Source of the DNA: Actinomycetes bacterium
GTDB taxonomy: Bacteria; Actinomycetota; Acidimicrobiia; Acidimicrobiales; RAAP-2
Reading direction: 5' to 3'
Assembly: GCA_021794655.1 (NCBI GenBank)
Contig: JAJYQJ010000131.1
Coordinates: 1-41,033, forward strand
DNA: 41,033 nucleotides
Positions 1-7,854 of this stretch are shown one piece after another; the first letter of the stretch is position 1, and every line of letters begins with the position of its first letter. The translations under genes and the position numbers were made by a program. The notes below the pieces were generated by a model that did no database searches, was not told the DNA's origin, and saw nothing but the letters and a program-made list of their open reading frames with translations.

Positions 1-1785
1 TATACTGCCCGATATGAACTCCGATGTCAAGGAGCTGCGATGAACGATGAGCGTTTCAGTCTCACCCACGAATTGGTCGGATGTCTTCCGATCGTGAACT
101 GGTTCGTCGAACGCGTGGGACTCACAGAGATCTTGGAGCGCCACCTTCCTCGTGACGATGTCCGGCTACGTATTTCCCCTGCAGCGGTGGTCGGCCTCGT
201 AGTCCGCAACCTCATCTGTAGTCATCGGCCGCTCTATGCACTTGGTGAGTGGGCTAGCCCCTACGAGCCTGCAGTGCTCGGGTTCAAACCAGGCGAGATC
301 GAGGGACTCAACGACGACCGTGTAGGTCGCACGCTTGACCGCCTCTTTGACTGTGACAGAGCGAGCCTCGTCACCGAGGTAGTGCTTTCTATGGTCGCAG
401 AGTTCGACCTCGATGTTTCAAGATTCCATAATGATTCCACAACCGTCACCTTCCACGGCGCCTACGACCAAGCTGACGGCTACACAAGAGGGGGTAAGTC
501 GACGCCAGCAATTCGACATGGTCACAACAAGGACCACAGGCCAGATTTGAAGCAACTGCTCTACATCCTTACGATCTGCGCAGACGGGGCGGTCCCGATT
601 GCCTATCGCAGTGCTGATGGCAACACCGTCGACGACGTCACCCACGTTAAGACCTGGGACTCGCTCGTGAAGTTGGTCGGGAACTCTAGCTTCACCTACG
701 TCGCAGACTCCAAGCTCTGCTCGGCAGAGGCGATGGGCCACATAGCGCGACTTGGCGGGCGCTTTGTCACGATCATCCCCCACGGACGCAAGGAGGACAC
801 CTGGTTTCGTGAGTTCGCCCAGACCCATGTGCCAACCTGGGAGGAGGCCTACCGCAAAGAAGGCGCACGACTTGGTGACCCAGACCAAGTCTGGCGCACC
901 TTTGTCGCTCCGACTCCATCAACTGAAGGGTATCGGGTGATCTGGGTCCACTCGACCTTAAAAGCTGCTCGTGACGCAAACAGCCGCCAGGCGAGGATCG
1001 AGGCTGGGCTCGCAGCAATCGAGGCTGTCCAGGCCCGTCTCTCATCTCCTAAATCGCGCCTTCGCACCAAGGTGGCCGCAGAAGAGGCAGCGACAGCGGC
1101 CCTTGGAGTTGCCCGGGCGAGCCGCTGGGTTGGTTTCGTCGTCAACGAAGACCAACAAGAGACCTACTCTCAGGAAAAGCGCGGGCGCCCCGGCGCTGAG
1201 ACCCGCTATCGAAAACGAGTCAAGACGGTGTTTAACATCGAGGCGGTGACCAAGGCCGACGTGATCGCCTATGACGCGGCGACCGATGGTTGCTTCCCGT
1301 TGATCTCTAATGCAGACGAGGCCACGCCCGCCCAGGTGCTCGAGTTCTACCGTTACCAGCCAAACCTCGAACGACGCAACCATATGCTAAAAGGCCCCCA
1401 AATGGTCGCACCGGTGTTCATCGAGCACCCGCACCGAATCGAAGCGATCCTGCTCTGCCACTTCTTGGCAATGCTTATCGAGGCCCTCATCGAACGAGAG
1501 ATCCGAACCTCAATGAAGAAAGAGGGCCTCACCGGCATTCCTCTCTACCCCGAGCTACGCAACTGCCCCTCTCCAAGCGCCCCGCGGATCTTGAACATCT
1601 TCGCCAGTCAAGAGCGTCACCACCTCGTCAGCAAAGGAGAGACTGTCCAGGTCTTCGACCCCCAACTCACCCAACTCCACCAGCAGGTTCTCGAACTCCT
1701 GCACATCCCTGCCAGTGTCTACGCCTCGCCGACGACCTCGTGAGGTGGGGGCGTATATGGGTCATGAAAAGTGCGGAACGTCAGA
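1..1785 (+). mobile_element. IS1634-family insertion sequence, left end outside the window
   Basis: The element is inferred from its single transposase gene. The right terminus probably lies at about 1759-1780, where the stretch gtcatgaaaagtgcggaac follows the transposase stop closely and looks like an IS end. The matching left terminus should read gttccgcacttttcatgac and is not in bases 1-39, so the left end is probably outside the window. The adjacent ISKra4-like element inserted just beyond this right end, as shown by its target duplication beginning at 1786. The exact boundary is inference because only one end is visible. Confidence 0.6.
40..1743 (+). CDS. IS1634-family transposase (DUF4277 N-terminus plus DDE domain)
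   Basis: This 567-residue protein catalyses cut-and-paste movement of its own insertion sequence. Residues 1-110 match the N-terminal helical region typical of IS1634 transposases (start MNDERFSLTHELVG, then an ISPAAVVGLVVRNL segment). The RNase H-like core contains FHNDSTTVTF (first catalytic Asp near residue 132), the RHGHNKDHRPDLKQLL block, YVADSKL (second Asp) and the C-terminal YRYQPNLERRN motif carrying the Glu. Length fits the family (about 500-600 residues) and there is no internal stop or frameshift, so it may be active. The ATG at 40 follows aaggagctgcg, a good ribosome binding site. It is the only gene of the element. Confidence 0.93.
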   Translation: MNDERFSLTHELVGCLPIVNWFVERVGLTEILERHLPRDDVRLRISPAAVVGLVVRNLICSHRPLYALGEWASPYEPAVLGFKPGEIEGLNDDRVGRTLDRLFDCDRASLVTEVVLSMVAEFDLDVSRFHNDSTTVTFHGAYDQADGYTRGGKSTPAIRHGHNKDHRPDLKQLLYILTICADGAVPIAYRSADGNTVDDVTHVKTWDSLVKLVGNSSFTYVADSKLCSAEAMGHIARLGGRFVTIIPHGRKEDTWFREFAQTHVPTWEEAYRKEGARLGDPDQVWRTFVAPTPSTEGYRVIWVHSTLKAARDANSRQARIEAGLAAIEAVQARLSSPKSRLRTKVAAEEAATAALGVARASRWVGFVVNEDQQETYSQEKRGRPGAETRYRKRVKTVFNIEAVTKADVIAYDAATDGCFPLISNADEATPAQVLEFYRYQPNLERRNHMLKGPQMVAPVFIEHPHRIEAILLCHFLAMLIEALIEREIRTSMKKEGLTGIPLYPELRNCPSPSAPRILNIFASQERHHLVSKGETVQVFDPQLTQLHQQVLELLHIPASVYASPTTS

Positions 1786-1794
1786 CTAAAGGAA
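1786..1794. repeat. Target site duplication, left copy
   Basis: The 9-mer ctaaaggaa abuts the left inverted repeat of the ISKra4-like element and is repeated directly at 3774-3782. Confidence 0.9.
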
Positions 1795-1813
1795 GGGTGT
1801 GGCTCCGCTGGAG
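1795..1813 (+). repeat. Left terminal inverted repeat of the ISKra4-like element
   Basis: The sequence gggtgtggctccgctggag is a perfect 19/19 inverted match to 3755-3773. The next base inward breaks the match. It lies just downstream of the transposase stop codon at 1821. Confidence 0.93.
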
Positions 1814-1820
1814 GGTCCGT

Positions 1821-3345
1821 TCAGGCAACCCCGGGGATGACCCCACCTGCGTAACGAGAGGCGTGTACGCGCCTGTGCTCTTGTGCCAAGTGGAAGGCGA
1901 AGTACTCGGGCCAGTCTCCGTTCGAACGCACGGCTCGTAGCTTGAGGATCGCCTCTGCACCGTTGACGGACCAGCGTGCCCCGGTCACGTCCATGCGATC
2001 TCTCACCAAATGGGCACATGCGCCTTCGATCACCCCCGTGGCGATTGGCCACCCAGCAGCAAGGGCCTTTGGGTAGTCGAGGTAGGGCTTCTTGTTCTTC
2101 AAGTAGCGGGCGCACTCGTCGGCCCGCTCGCGTGCCTTGGGCTCGAGGTGACACATGGTGGCCTTACGCCGGATGGCTCCAGCGACGATGCCGGCCTTGC
2201 CCTGAAGGACTGCGAGTGCCTTCTCGGCGACGAAGGCCTCGCCTAAAGGATCAGCCTCGGGGAAAAAGCAGCGGGCCGCTGCCCAGATGTATTCCACCAC
2301 GTGGATCCAGTCGACGACGATCGTAACCGCGATGTTGCGCCGTCGTGCCTCGGCGTTGATCACGTCGATCTGGTGCTTGGCTCCATCGACCAGGGCCACC
2401 CAGGAGCGTAGGTGACCAGGGTCTCTGCGCTCGGCTTCATCAAACGCTGCTGCGATCACATCTTTCGCGTCGTCTGCGACACTCGCCATCAGCCACTTTC
2501 CCTTGGCAACCGGACCAGGCGGCTTGGGGCCGTCTTCTGATCGAGCTATGACCCCGGTTGGGCTTCTCGCCACCGGGGAGCAGTCGTAGACCACCGCGAG
2601 TTCGGCCATGCGCTTGCGGTCCTTCTTCTCTCCGCGGGTGAGGCGGGTCTTCAGCTTATGGCGGGTCGCTTCGGCGGCCTTCTTGGTCGCTTCGCGCAGC
2701 TCGCCTGGGCGCATGACGATCCCCTTGCCATCCACCGAGATCACGAGCGTATCGCTGTCCGGGGCTGGTTCTGGCTTTGCTTGGGTGTAGAAGTCCTCGA
2801 CGTCTGTTGCCGCGCGAGCGACAAGCTCCTCGACCTGGCGCTTGCCGAGGGAGACACCGGTGCTGCGACAGATCGCGGCCTGCGCCTCTTCGTAGCTGCC
2901 CCGGGTGGCTTCTATGGCCGCCAGCTCACGCAGGCCGTGAGAGTGGACCTCCTCGGGCAAGTTGAGCGCCGCGTCGGCAAGGTGCAGGTTCTCGCTTCCC
3001 TTGGCCCTATAGGCAAGGCGACTGACCCCTCACGGAGCCAAAGATCGTCTCTAAGGGGCGGCGGTGGTCCGGCTCCACGGCGCCACGGCGCTTGTCGTCT
3101 GCGTCGCGTACCTCAACAGCGCGTGTCTCGCGCAGCGCACGCAGATCCAAGTGGTCTTGGTAGAGCTGGCGCAGGAGTTCCCGGCCGTCTACATCGAGGC
3201 GGGCTTCCAGCTCGCAGTGGGTGAGTCCTGCTGCCTCTTCACCCGTGAGGAAGCCTACGACCCCCTGGTAGAGCTCGTCGGAGGCCGAGAACGGGTTCGC
3301 TTTGTTGTTGTCGGGCGCGGTGTCAGGCTGTTGACCAGCTCGCTG
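1821..3345 (-). pseudogene. ISKra4-family transposase with frame disruption
   Basis: The C-terminal 379 residues (start near 2960, stop at 1821) are recognisably ISKra4: NLPEEVHSHGLRELAAIEA, VSLGKRQVEELVARA, the DDE-core LVISVDGKGIVMR, VVDWIHVVEYIWAAARCF and TGVIEGACAHLVRDRMD. The missing N-terminus (ANPFSASDELYQGVVGFL to RPLETIFGSV) lies upstream in a different frame, about 3035-3295. The frames join if one G is removed from the GGGG run at 3026-3029 (minus strand), giving GSVRVSRLAYRAKGSENL. So there is one extra base, a +1 shift in translation. The N-terminal frame also has no ATG, GTG or TTG near its start. The copy is either inactive or relies on frameshifting. A base-calling error in the G run is a third possibility. 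Confidence 0.82.
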
Positions 3346-3608
3346 AGGCCGGTCTCCCCCTCTTTCTCCAGGCGAGCGCGCGCCTCTCGATAGCGCTGCG
3401 TCGCCTGACGAACCGCTTCCACTACCTCCTGGGGAAGCGTCAAGAACCTGGTCCGGCTCGCCTGGGAGTAGCTGAGGACCACCCGCACGTGCAGCGCCTC
3501 TCCGCTCGCGCAGTGACAGTTCGGCTTCCCGCAGCGGCGTCGGTGGGTGATCACCGTCCCCCGCAGCATCTCCGGCACCCTCACCGGCGTAGCGCTTTGC
3601 ACCCTCAC
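3255..3608 (-). CDS. DUF6788-type small IS accessory protein
   Basis: This 117-residue ORF contains RRCGKPNCHCASGEAL, a Cys-x4-Cys-x-Cys cluster that may bind zinc, then VVLSYSQASRTRFLTLP, a pattern I associate with DUF6788, a small family found beside transposases. Its role is unknown. A DNA-binding or regulatory function is inference. It is the first ORF inside the ISKra4-like element. Its C-terminal third overlaps the transposase N-terminal reading frame, which is open through the same region at -1. The last 25 residues (rich in Thr, Arg, Pro and Ser) look like out-of-frame read-through rather than conserved domain, so the true product may be a fusion made by a -1 slip near acaacaacaaag. 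Confidence 0.62.
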   Translation of the reverse strand: MRVQSATPVRVPEMLRGTVITHRRRCGKPNCHCASGEALHVRVVLSYSQASRTRFLTLPQEVVEAVRQATQRYREARARLEKEGETGLSELVNSLTPRPTTTKRTRSRPPTSSTRGS

Positions 3609-3754
3609 GTCTCATAGCATACCTCCTAACTGGCAGCGGATCACTACCAGATTCTCCCGCATGGGAGGTGAAAGGTGGTGGATGCTGTGGGACTCAGCCC
3701 GCCCCCGAGAGTGGAACAGCTACCCGACGAGGGCAAACGAACGAGAGAAGCTCA

Positions 3755-3773
3755 CTCCAGCGGAGCCACACCC
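3755..3773 (-). repeat. Right terminal inverted repeat of the ISKra4-like element
   Basis: The sequence ctccagcggagccacaccc is the reverse complement of 1795-1813. It marks the promoter-proximal end of the element, about 145 bases upstream of the DUF6788 ORF start. Confidence 0.93.
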
Positions 3774-3782
3774 CTAAAGGAA
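3774..3782. repeat. Target site duplication, right copy
   Basis: The 9-mer ctaaaggaa abuts the right inverted repeat and is identical to 1786-1794. Confidence 0.9.
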
Positions 3783-4156
3783 CGCAACTGAAGCGTACGC
3801 TGCGATCTGGGCATACCTCGGTTCTTCACTCGCTGGCCTGGAAAGTCCCGCCCTTTATACGGCGTTGAACTGGGACAACTCGTTTTGACGCCGCTCTATT
3901 GACCCTCGTCGACGTGAGATAAGCCGCAACAGCGCTATAGGGACTTGACGGAGCGTATAAACTGGTCTTACGGCCGATCTGTGCTCGAAGATGTGCTCGG
4001 CGTCGATCATATCGGGAGGCGACCGTCTAGTCCGTGGACGCCCGCGGTCGAATGTTAGATCCATTGTAGCTGCGAGACGGCACACGTGCCTGTGAATTCT
4101 TGACTGACGAGGAAGACATACCAGGGAAGGCTTGGGATAACTTGGCGAAGGAACGA
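3783..4156. other. Intergenic region upstream of the sigma factor
   Basis: No convincing gene lies here. The reading frames present have poor starts and no family resemblance. The stretch contains TTGAC-like hexamers (ttttgacgcc near 3885, tattgaccc near 3900, acttgacgg near 3946), but none has a good -10 hexamer at 16-18 bases, so no promoter is called. The sigma factor promoter presumably lies here. The ISKra4-like element ends about 320-375 bases upstream of the gene. Confidence 0.5.
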
Positions 4157-5077
4157 ATGGAGAGAGACGACGAAGACCTCGTACGTCTGTACCTGACCGA
4201 CATCGGTCAGTATCCCCTGCTCACCAAAGACGACGAAGTGCGCTTGGCCCAAGCGATCGAAGCGGGGCGCGAGTCGGTCGAGGAGATCAAGAACGCGACA
4301 AAATTGACTCCGGCCAAGAAGCGGGAGTTGCGCAGGGTGGTGATGAACGGGGAGCGTGCCCAGCAGACCTTCGTCCAGTCGAACCTTCGGCTCGTCGTCT
4401 CGATCGCCAAGAAGTATCAGGCCTCCGGGCTCCCACTCCTCGATCTGATCCAGGAGGGAAACCTTGGGCTGATGCACGCCGTCGAGAAGTTCGACTGGCG
4501 CAAGGGGTTCAAGTTCTCCACCTACGCGACGTGGTGGATCAGGCAAGCTATCACGAGAGGCATCGCGAACACCGGCCGCACCATCCGACTTCCGGTCCAC
4601 GCGGGCGACACTCTCGCTCGGGTCCAAAAGGCTCAGGCCCGACTGGAACTCAAGTTCGGACGGCCCGCGACACTAGCCGAGCTAGGTATCGAAGTCGAGA
4701 TGCCAGAAGACAAGCTCGTCGAGGCCCTCCGTTTTCGCGCCGAGCCTCTCTCGCTTTCGGAACCTTTGCGAGAAGACGGAGACGCCGAGCTCGGCGACGT
4801 CGTAGAGGACAGAGGCGCCGAGTCTCCGTTCGAGACCGCCGCAGTCGCACTTCTGCCAGAAGAGATAGGCCGGCTCCTCTCGCCACTCGACGAGCGCGAG
4901 CGCGAGATCTTGAGACTCCGTTTCGGGCTCGACCGGGGCGAGCCCCGGACTCTCGAAGAGGTCGGAGAGCACTTCAACTTGACCCGGGAGAGAATCCGCC
5001 AGATCGAAGCCAGGGCGATGTCCAAGCTCCGACACCCGTCCTCCGACACCGGCGCCCGGGATCTACTCACCGTCTGA
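4157..5077 (+). CDS. RNA polymerase sigma-70 factor, RpoD/SigA-like without region 1.1
   Basis: This is a promoter-recognition subunit of RNA polymerase. Region 1.2 reads DLVRLYLTDIGQYPLLTKDD, region 2 runs from NLRLVVSIAKKYQASGLPLL through FDWRKGFKFSTYATWWIRQA (2.3/2.4) to RTIRLPVH, region 3 follows, and region 4.2 is the helix-turn-helix TLEEVGEHFNLTRERIRQIE. The protein is about 306 residues and lacks the long acidic region 1.1 of many primary sigma factors, which suggests a group 2 (HrdB/SigB-like) factor. The ATG at 4157 is preferred because gaagga precedes it by four bases. An in-frame TTG at 4100 would add 19 residues but has no ribosome binding site. It stands alone on the plus strand, and I cannot say whether it is the essential housekeeping sigma. 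Confidence 0.92.
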   Translation: MERDDEDLVRLYLTDIGQYPLLTKDDEVRLAQAIEAGRESVEEIKNATKLTPAKKRELRRVVMNGERAQQTFVQSNLRLVVSIAKKYQASGLPLLDLIQEGNLGLMHAVEKFDWRKGFKFSTYATWWIRQAITRGIANTGRTIRLPVHAGDTLARVQKAQARLELKFGRPATLAELGIEVEMPEDKLVEALRFRAEPLSLSEPLREDGDAELGDVVEDRGAESPFETAAVALLPEEIGRLLSPLDEREREILRLRFGLDRGEPRTLEEVGEHFNLTRERIRQIEARAMSKLRHPSSDTGARDLLTV

Positions 5078-5222
5078 CGCTTCGAGCGTGCGAGGGTCTG
5101 TCCCGGGAATCCCAGGCACCTTCAACAGCGGTATTTTTCTGAGGAACGAGCCTCGCGAAACGGCCTCACCTGGCAGAAGCGGCCGAGGAGACGAGGTTCG
5201 AGACTTGGACTAAGATCACCGC

Positions 5223-5297
5223 ATGAAGAAGATCATCGTTATCGCAATACTCGTCACGCTCGGCATCGTCGCGGCGAAGCGCCTCCGGGCCGCCTGA
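5223..5297 (+). CDS. Possible 24-residue membrane micropeptide
   Basis: An ATG-initiated ORF encodes MKKIIVIAILVTLGIVAAKR followed by LRAA and TGA. It has a Lys-Lys start, one hydrophobic helix of about 15 residues and a basic tail, the usual layout of a single-span membrane micropeptide. It recalls the N-terminus of the actinobacterial DLW-39 family but is too short to contain the DLW motif. It lies 145 bases downstream of the sigma factor on the same strand. No strong ribosome binding site is visible (aagatcaccgc precedes the ATG), so expression is uncertain. Confidence 0.35.
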   Translation: MKKIIVIAILVTLGIVAAKRLRAA

Positions 5298-5311
5298 GTC
5301 AGCTCGACCTT

Positions 5312-5339
5312 TAGGGTCTCTCGAATAGGGTCTCTCGAA
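5312..5339. repeat. Tandem 14-bp duplication
   Basis: tagggtctctcgaa occurs twice in immediate succession (5312-5325 and 5326-5339). It lies in the non-coding gap between the convergent sigma factor and HAD genes. Confidence 0.9.
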
Positions 5340-5382
5340 GGCCCTTCGGCTGGGGATGAGTAACGGGGCCGACTTGGGTAGG

Positions 5383-5410
5383 CTAGATCCCTGGGGCTAG
5401 ATCCCTGGGG
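5383..5410. repeat. Second tandem 14-bp duplication
   Basis: ctagatccctgggg occurs twice in immediate succession (5383-5396 and 5397-5410). It is followed by a third, imperfect 14-base duplication starting ttggttccatgggg at 5411. Unit length matches the repeat at 5312-5339 although the sequence differs. Confidence 0.9.
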
Positions 5411-5452
5411 TTGGTTCCATGGGGTTGGTTTTGGGATGTGGCGGCCAGACGG

Positions 5453-6244
5453 CTAGACGGCCAGCCGGGAAGCGATTCGCGCCTTGTGCCCGTGTCGCCA
5501 GATGATCCACGCTGCGCCGGCGACCGCAACTCCTGTCGTGAGCACCGGGGTTGTCCGGGTGACGCGGTGGCGCAGGCGAACAGGTTTTGTGAACTGCATC
5601 ACTTTCCAGCCTCGCTCCTTGGCGACCTTCGCGAGGACGCGATCTGGATTCACCGCAACCGGGTGTCCGACGGACTCGAGCATCGCTATGTCGGTTGCCG
5701 AGTCGGAGTAGGCACTCGACGCGTCGAGGTCGATACCCTCCTTGCAGGCGAGCTCTCTTATCGCGTCTGCCTTGCTCGGGCCGTATGCGTAGAACTCCAT
5801 CTTCCCCGTATAGCGTCCTTCGTCGTCGATCTCACCTCGCGAGCAGATCGCGCCGTTGACCCCGAGCATCTCCGAGAGGGGCTCGACTATCTCTTCGGGA
5901 GAGGCCGAGACGAGGTACACGCGGTGCCCCTCGTTGCGATGCATCTCGATCAGATCGAGGGCTTCGGAGTAGATGATCGGCTCGATCGTCTCTAGAAGAG
6001 TCTCCCGGACGATCTGCTGGACCCTTTCGCGCTCCCAACCTTTTGTGAGCGCGAGCATCGCCTCCCGAACGCGGGCCAAGCGTTTCTGGTCGGCCCCGAA
6101 GTGTAGGTAGATGAGCTGCGACGTGATCGCGCGGACGACTATCCGTCTCGTAATCAGGCCTCCGCGGCGAAACGGTCGTCCAAACGCCGCGATGGATGCG
6201 CGATCGATTACCGTCTTGTCGAGATCAAAGAACGCAGCTTCCAC
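5453..6244 (-). CDS. HAD-IB family phosphatase (SerB-like) with C-terminal membrane helix
   Basis: This is a predicted phosphomonoester hydrolase of the haloacid dehalogenase superfamily, subclass IB. Motif I is FFDLDKTVID at residues 5-14 (nucleophile Asp7), motif II is VYLVSASPEEI, and motif III/IV is SAYSDSATDIAML, so all catalytic elements are present. The all-helical cap lies between motifs I and II. Unlike phosphoserine phosphatase, the protein ends in a hydrophobic stretch (TTGVAVAGAAWIIW) and a basic tail, suggesting a membrane anchor with the enzyme on the cytoplasmic side. The substrate is unknown; HAD-IB relatives in actinobacteria act on phospholipid head groups or phosphoserine. 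The start is GTG at 6244. It lies 99 bases downstream of the TrkA pair on the same strand. Confidence 0.85.
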   Translation of the reverse strand: MEAAFFDLDKTVIDRASIAAFGRPFRRGGLITRRIVVRAITSQLIYLHFGADQKRLARVREAMLALTKGWERERVQQIVRETLLETIEPIIYSEALDLIEMHRNEGHRVYLVSASPEEIVEPLSEMLGVNGAICSRGEIDDEGRYTGKMEFYAYGPSKADAIRELACKEGIDLDASSAYSDSATDIAMLESVGHPVAVNPDRVLAKVAKERGWKVMQFTKPVRLRHRVTRTTPVLTTGVAVAGAAWIIWRHGHKARIASRLAV

Positions 6245-6343
6245 GTATCTATTCTACGGCATGTGGGCCCCGAAAAACGCGATGTGCGATGCAACCGCAG
6301 GTACCTGCGCTGTAGCACCGTCTTGACGTGGTGTCACGCGTCG

Positions 6344-7006
6344 TCAACGTGCGACAAGGAGTTGTTGAACGTCGCCTTCTGCTTCAGCGGTGACCAGGAT
6401 TAGCACCTCGTCATCGGGGTACAAGACGGTGTCGCCTCTTGGGACGACCAGGCGGTCGTTTCTGACGACGGCGACGACCGTCGCGTCACGGGGGAACTCC
6501 AAGTCCGCTATCGCGCGACCTGTCGACGGCGAGTCTTCGGCGAGCGTGACTTCGACTAAATGTGCGGAGCCTCCCTCGAATCTCAGCAGCCTAACGAGTG
6601 AGCCTACCGATACCGCTTCTTCAACTAGTGCGGTCAGCAGTTGGGGTGTCGAGACGGAGACGTCCACTCCCCAGCTCTCGTTGAACAGCCACTGGTTCTT
6701 CGGGTGGTTCACTCGCGCGACTACTCTTGGTACCGCAAACTCTTGTTTCGCGAGCAGCGATATGACGAGGTTGTCTTCGTCGTCACCGGTCGCCGCGACG
6801 ACCACGTCTACGTTTGCCAATCCCGCCGCTTCGAGCGAGGAGGCTTCGCACGCGTCGGCAGCGACCCAAGTTATCTCCAAGCTGTCCTTCAAACGTTCAA
6901 CTAGGTCGGGATCCTGCTCTATCACCAAGACGTCGTGACCGTTTAAGTGGAGGTCGCTCGCGATAGAGGTCCCGACACTTCCAGCGCCCGCAATCGCAAC
7001 TCTCAC
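6344..7006 (-). CDS. trkA: TrkA-type K+ uptake regulator, second gene of the pair
   Basis: This cytoplasmic regulatory subunit senses NAD(H) and nucleotides and gates a potassium transport system. Residues 1-130 form a Rossmann TrkA-N (RCK) domain with the glycine motif GAGSVGTSIA and an acidic residue at the end of beta 2 (VLVIEQDP). Residues 140-220 form a TrkA-C domain ending DDEVLILVTAEAE. The 220-residue length is normal for single-RCK TrkA proteins of Gram-positive bacteria. The GTG start overlaps the stop of the upstream trkA paralogue as GTGA, implying translational coupling. The arrangement recalls ceoB/ceoC of mycobacteria, which also lie beside an APC permease. Confidence 0.9.
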   Translation of the reverse strand: MRVAIAGAGSVGTSIASDLHLNGHDVLVIEQDPDLVERLKDSLEITWVAADACEASSLEAAGLANVDVVVAATGDDEDNLVISLLAKQEFAVPRVVARVNHPKNQWLFNESWGVDVSVSTPQLLTALVEEAVSVGSLVRLLRFEGGSAHLVEVTLAEDSPSTGRAIADLEFPRDATVVAVVRNDRLVVPRGDTVLYPDDEVLILVTAEAEGDVQQLLVAR

Positions 7007-7701
7007 CGTCGTGGACCGCCAACTGTGTCGCCGTCGGGCTGGGAGTCGTCCGCGTCTAGTGCGAGCTTGTGCTCCAACGTGTCAAGACCAACTTTTGTAA
7101 CCGCTAAGTGCAAGATGTCACCCTCCTGGCCGATTAGATCCCGAGCGTCTATGCGGGGAACGCCGGCTCTCGTGAGCGCGACGACGCTTATCAGACGGTC
7201 CTCTTCGAGCTCTCGTAACGGCCGGCCGGCCCAAGCTGCGGGCAGGTTCTGCTCGACTATCGCGAGCTGTCCGGTAGCGTCGGACCAGCTCTCCATAGTC
7301 GTCTCGTCGACCAGGCGCCGGCGGACCTGATCGATCGTCCACGTAACGGTGGCGACCGTCGGTATCCCGAGGCGTTGGTATATCTCGGCTCTGCGAGGGT
7401 CGTATATCCGGGCTACCACGTTTGGAATCTCGTAGGTCTCGCGGGCGATTCGAACGGTCAAGATGTTGGTGTTGTCCCCACTCGTGACGGCGGCGAGCGC
7501 TCCCGCACCGACCGCCCCCGCTCTTTCCAAGTCGTCGCGATCGAAACCCGATCCCACAACTCTTTCGCCGGGGAAAGAGTCCGGGAGCCTCCGGAAAGCC
7601 CTGGCTGACTTGTCAATTATGGATACGCTATTGCCCTGATCTGCCAGGGCGGCTGCCAACCCAGAACCTACCCGCCCGCATCCAACTACGACGATGTGCA
7701 C
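7003..7701 (-). CDS. trkA: TrkA-type K+ uptake regulator, first gene of the pair
   Basis: This 232-residue RCK protein is probably a partner of the overlapping downstream paralogue. The Rossmann domain starts MHIVVVGCGRVGSGLAAALA and has SIIDKS after beta 2. The TrkA-C domain (about residues 150-222) ends GDILHLAVTKVGLDTLE, followed by a short acidic and glycine-rich tail. The start is GTG at 7701. The two TrkA genes form an operon reading away from the APC permease, and the 149-base divergent gap holds control signals for both directions. No TrkH/TrkG membrane subunit is in the window, so the partner transporter is either encoded elsewhere or is the adjacent permease; the latter is inference. 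Confidence 0.9.
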   Translation of the reverse strand: MHIVVVGCGRVGSGLAAALADQGNSVSIIDKSARAFRRLPDSFPGERVVGSGFDRDDLERAGAVGAGALAAVTSGDNTNILTVRIARETYEIPNVVARIYDPRRAEIYQRLGIPTVATVTWTIDQVRRRLVDETTMESWSDATGQLAIVEQNLPAAWAGRPLRELEEDRLISVVALTRAGVPRIDARDLIGQEGDILHLAVTKVGLDTLEHKLALDADDSQPDGDTVGGPRR

Positions 7702-7821
7702 CTAGATAGTGCAACACGCTCAAGAGTTCCTGTAAAGCTCGCTACAAATTGGCCTCCCATCTTGGCGTCTACAGTGGCGTGGAGCTTTGATCACACCACA
7801 AGACTGCTTTGGAGGATGTCG

Positions 7822-7854
7822 ATGGGTGAACCAGGACCCGAGTCGGGGCCGTGA
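7822..7854 (+). CDS. Possible leader ORF overlapping the permease start
   Basis: An ATG at 7822 follows a strong ribosome binding site (ggagg at 7811-7815, six bases upstream) and encodes MGEPGPESGP before TGA at 7852. The stop overlaps the GTG start of the permease as GTGA. The permease GTG itself has no clear ribosome binding site, so its translation may depend on ribosomes finishing this ten-residue peptide. Alternatively a missing base splits what was once the permease N-terminus. Nothing in the peptide suggests amino acid-specific attenuation. Confidence 0.4.
   Translation: MGEPGPESGP

Larger units (their letters stand above)
1795..3773 (-). mobile_element. ISKra4-like insertion sequence, 1979 bp, complete ends
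   Basis: Both termini can be read exactly. The left end starts gggtgtggctccgctggag (1795-1813) and the right end is its perfect reverse complement (3755-3773), giving a 19-bp terminal inverted repeat without mismatch. Immediately outside, ctaaaggaa occurs at 1786-1794 and again at 3774-3782, a 9-bp target site duplication. From memory, 9 bp is the size reported for the ISKra4 group. Inside, on the minus strand, are a DUF6788-type small ORF and an ISKra4 transposase whose reading frame is interrupted. Intact ends with a perfect duplication indicate a fairly recent insertion. It landed beside the right end of the IS1634-like element. Confidence 0.92.
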
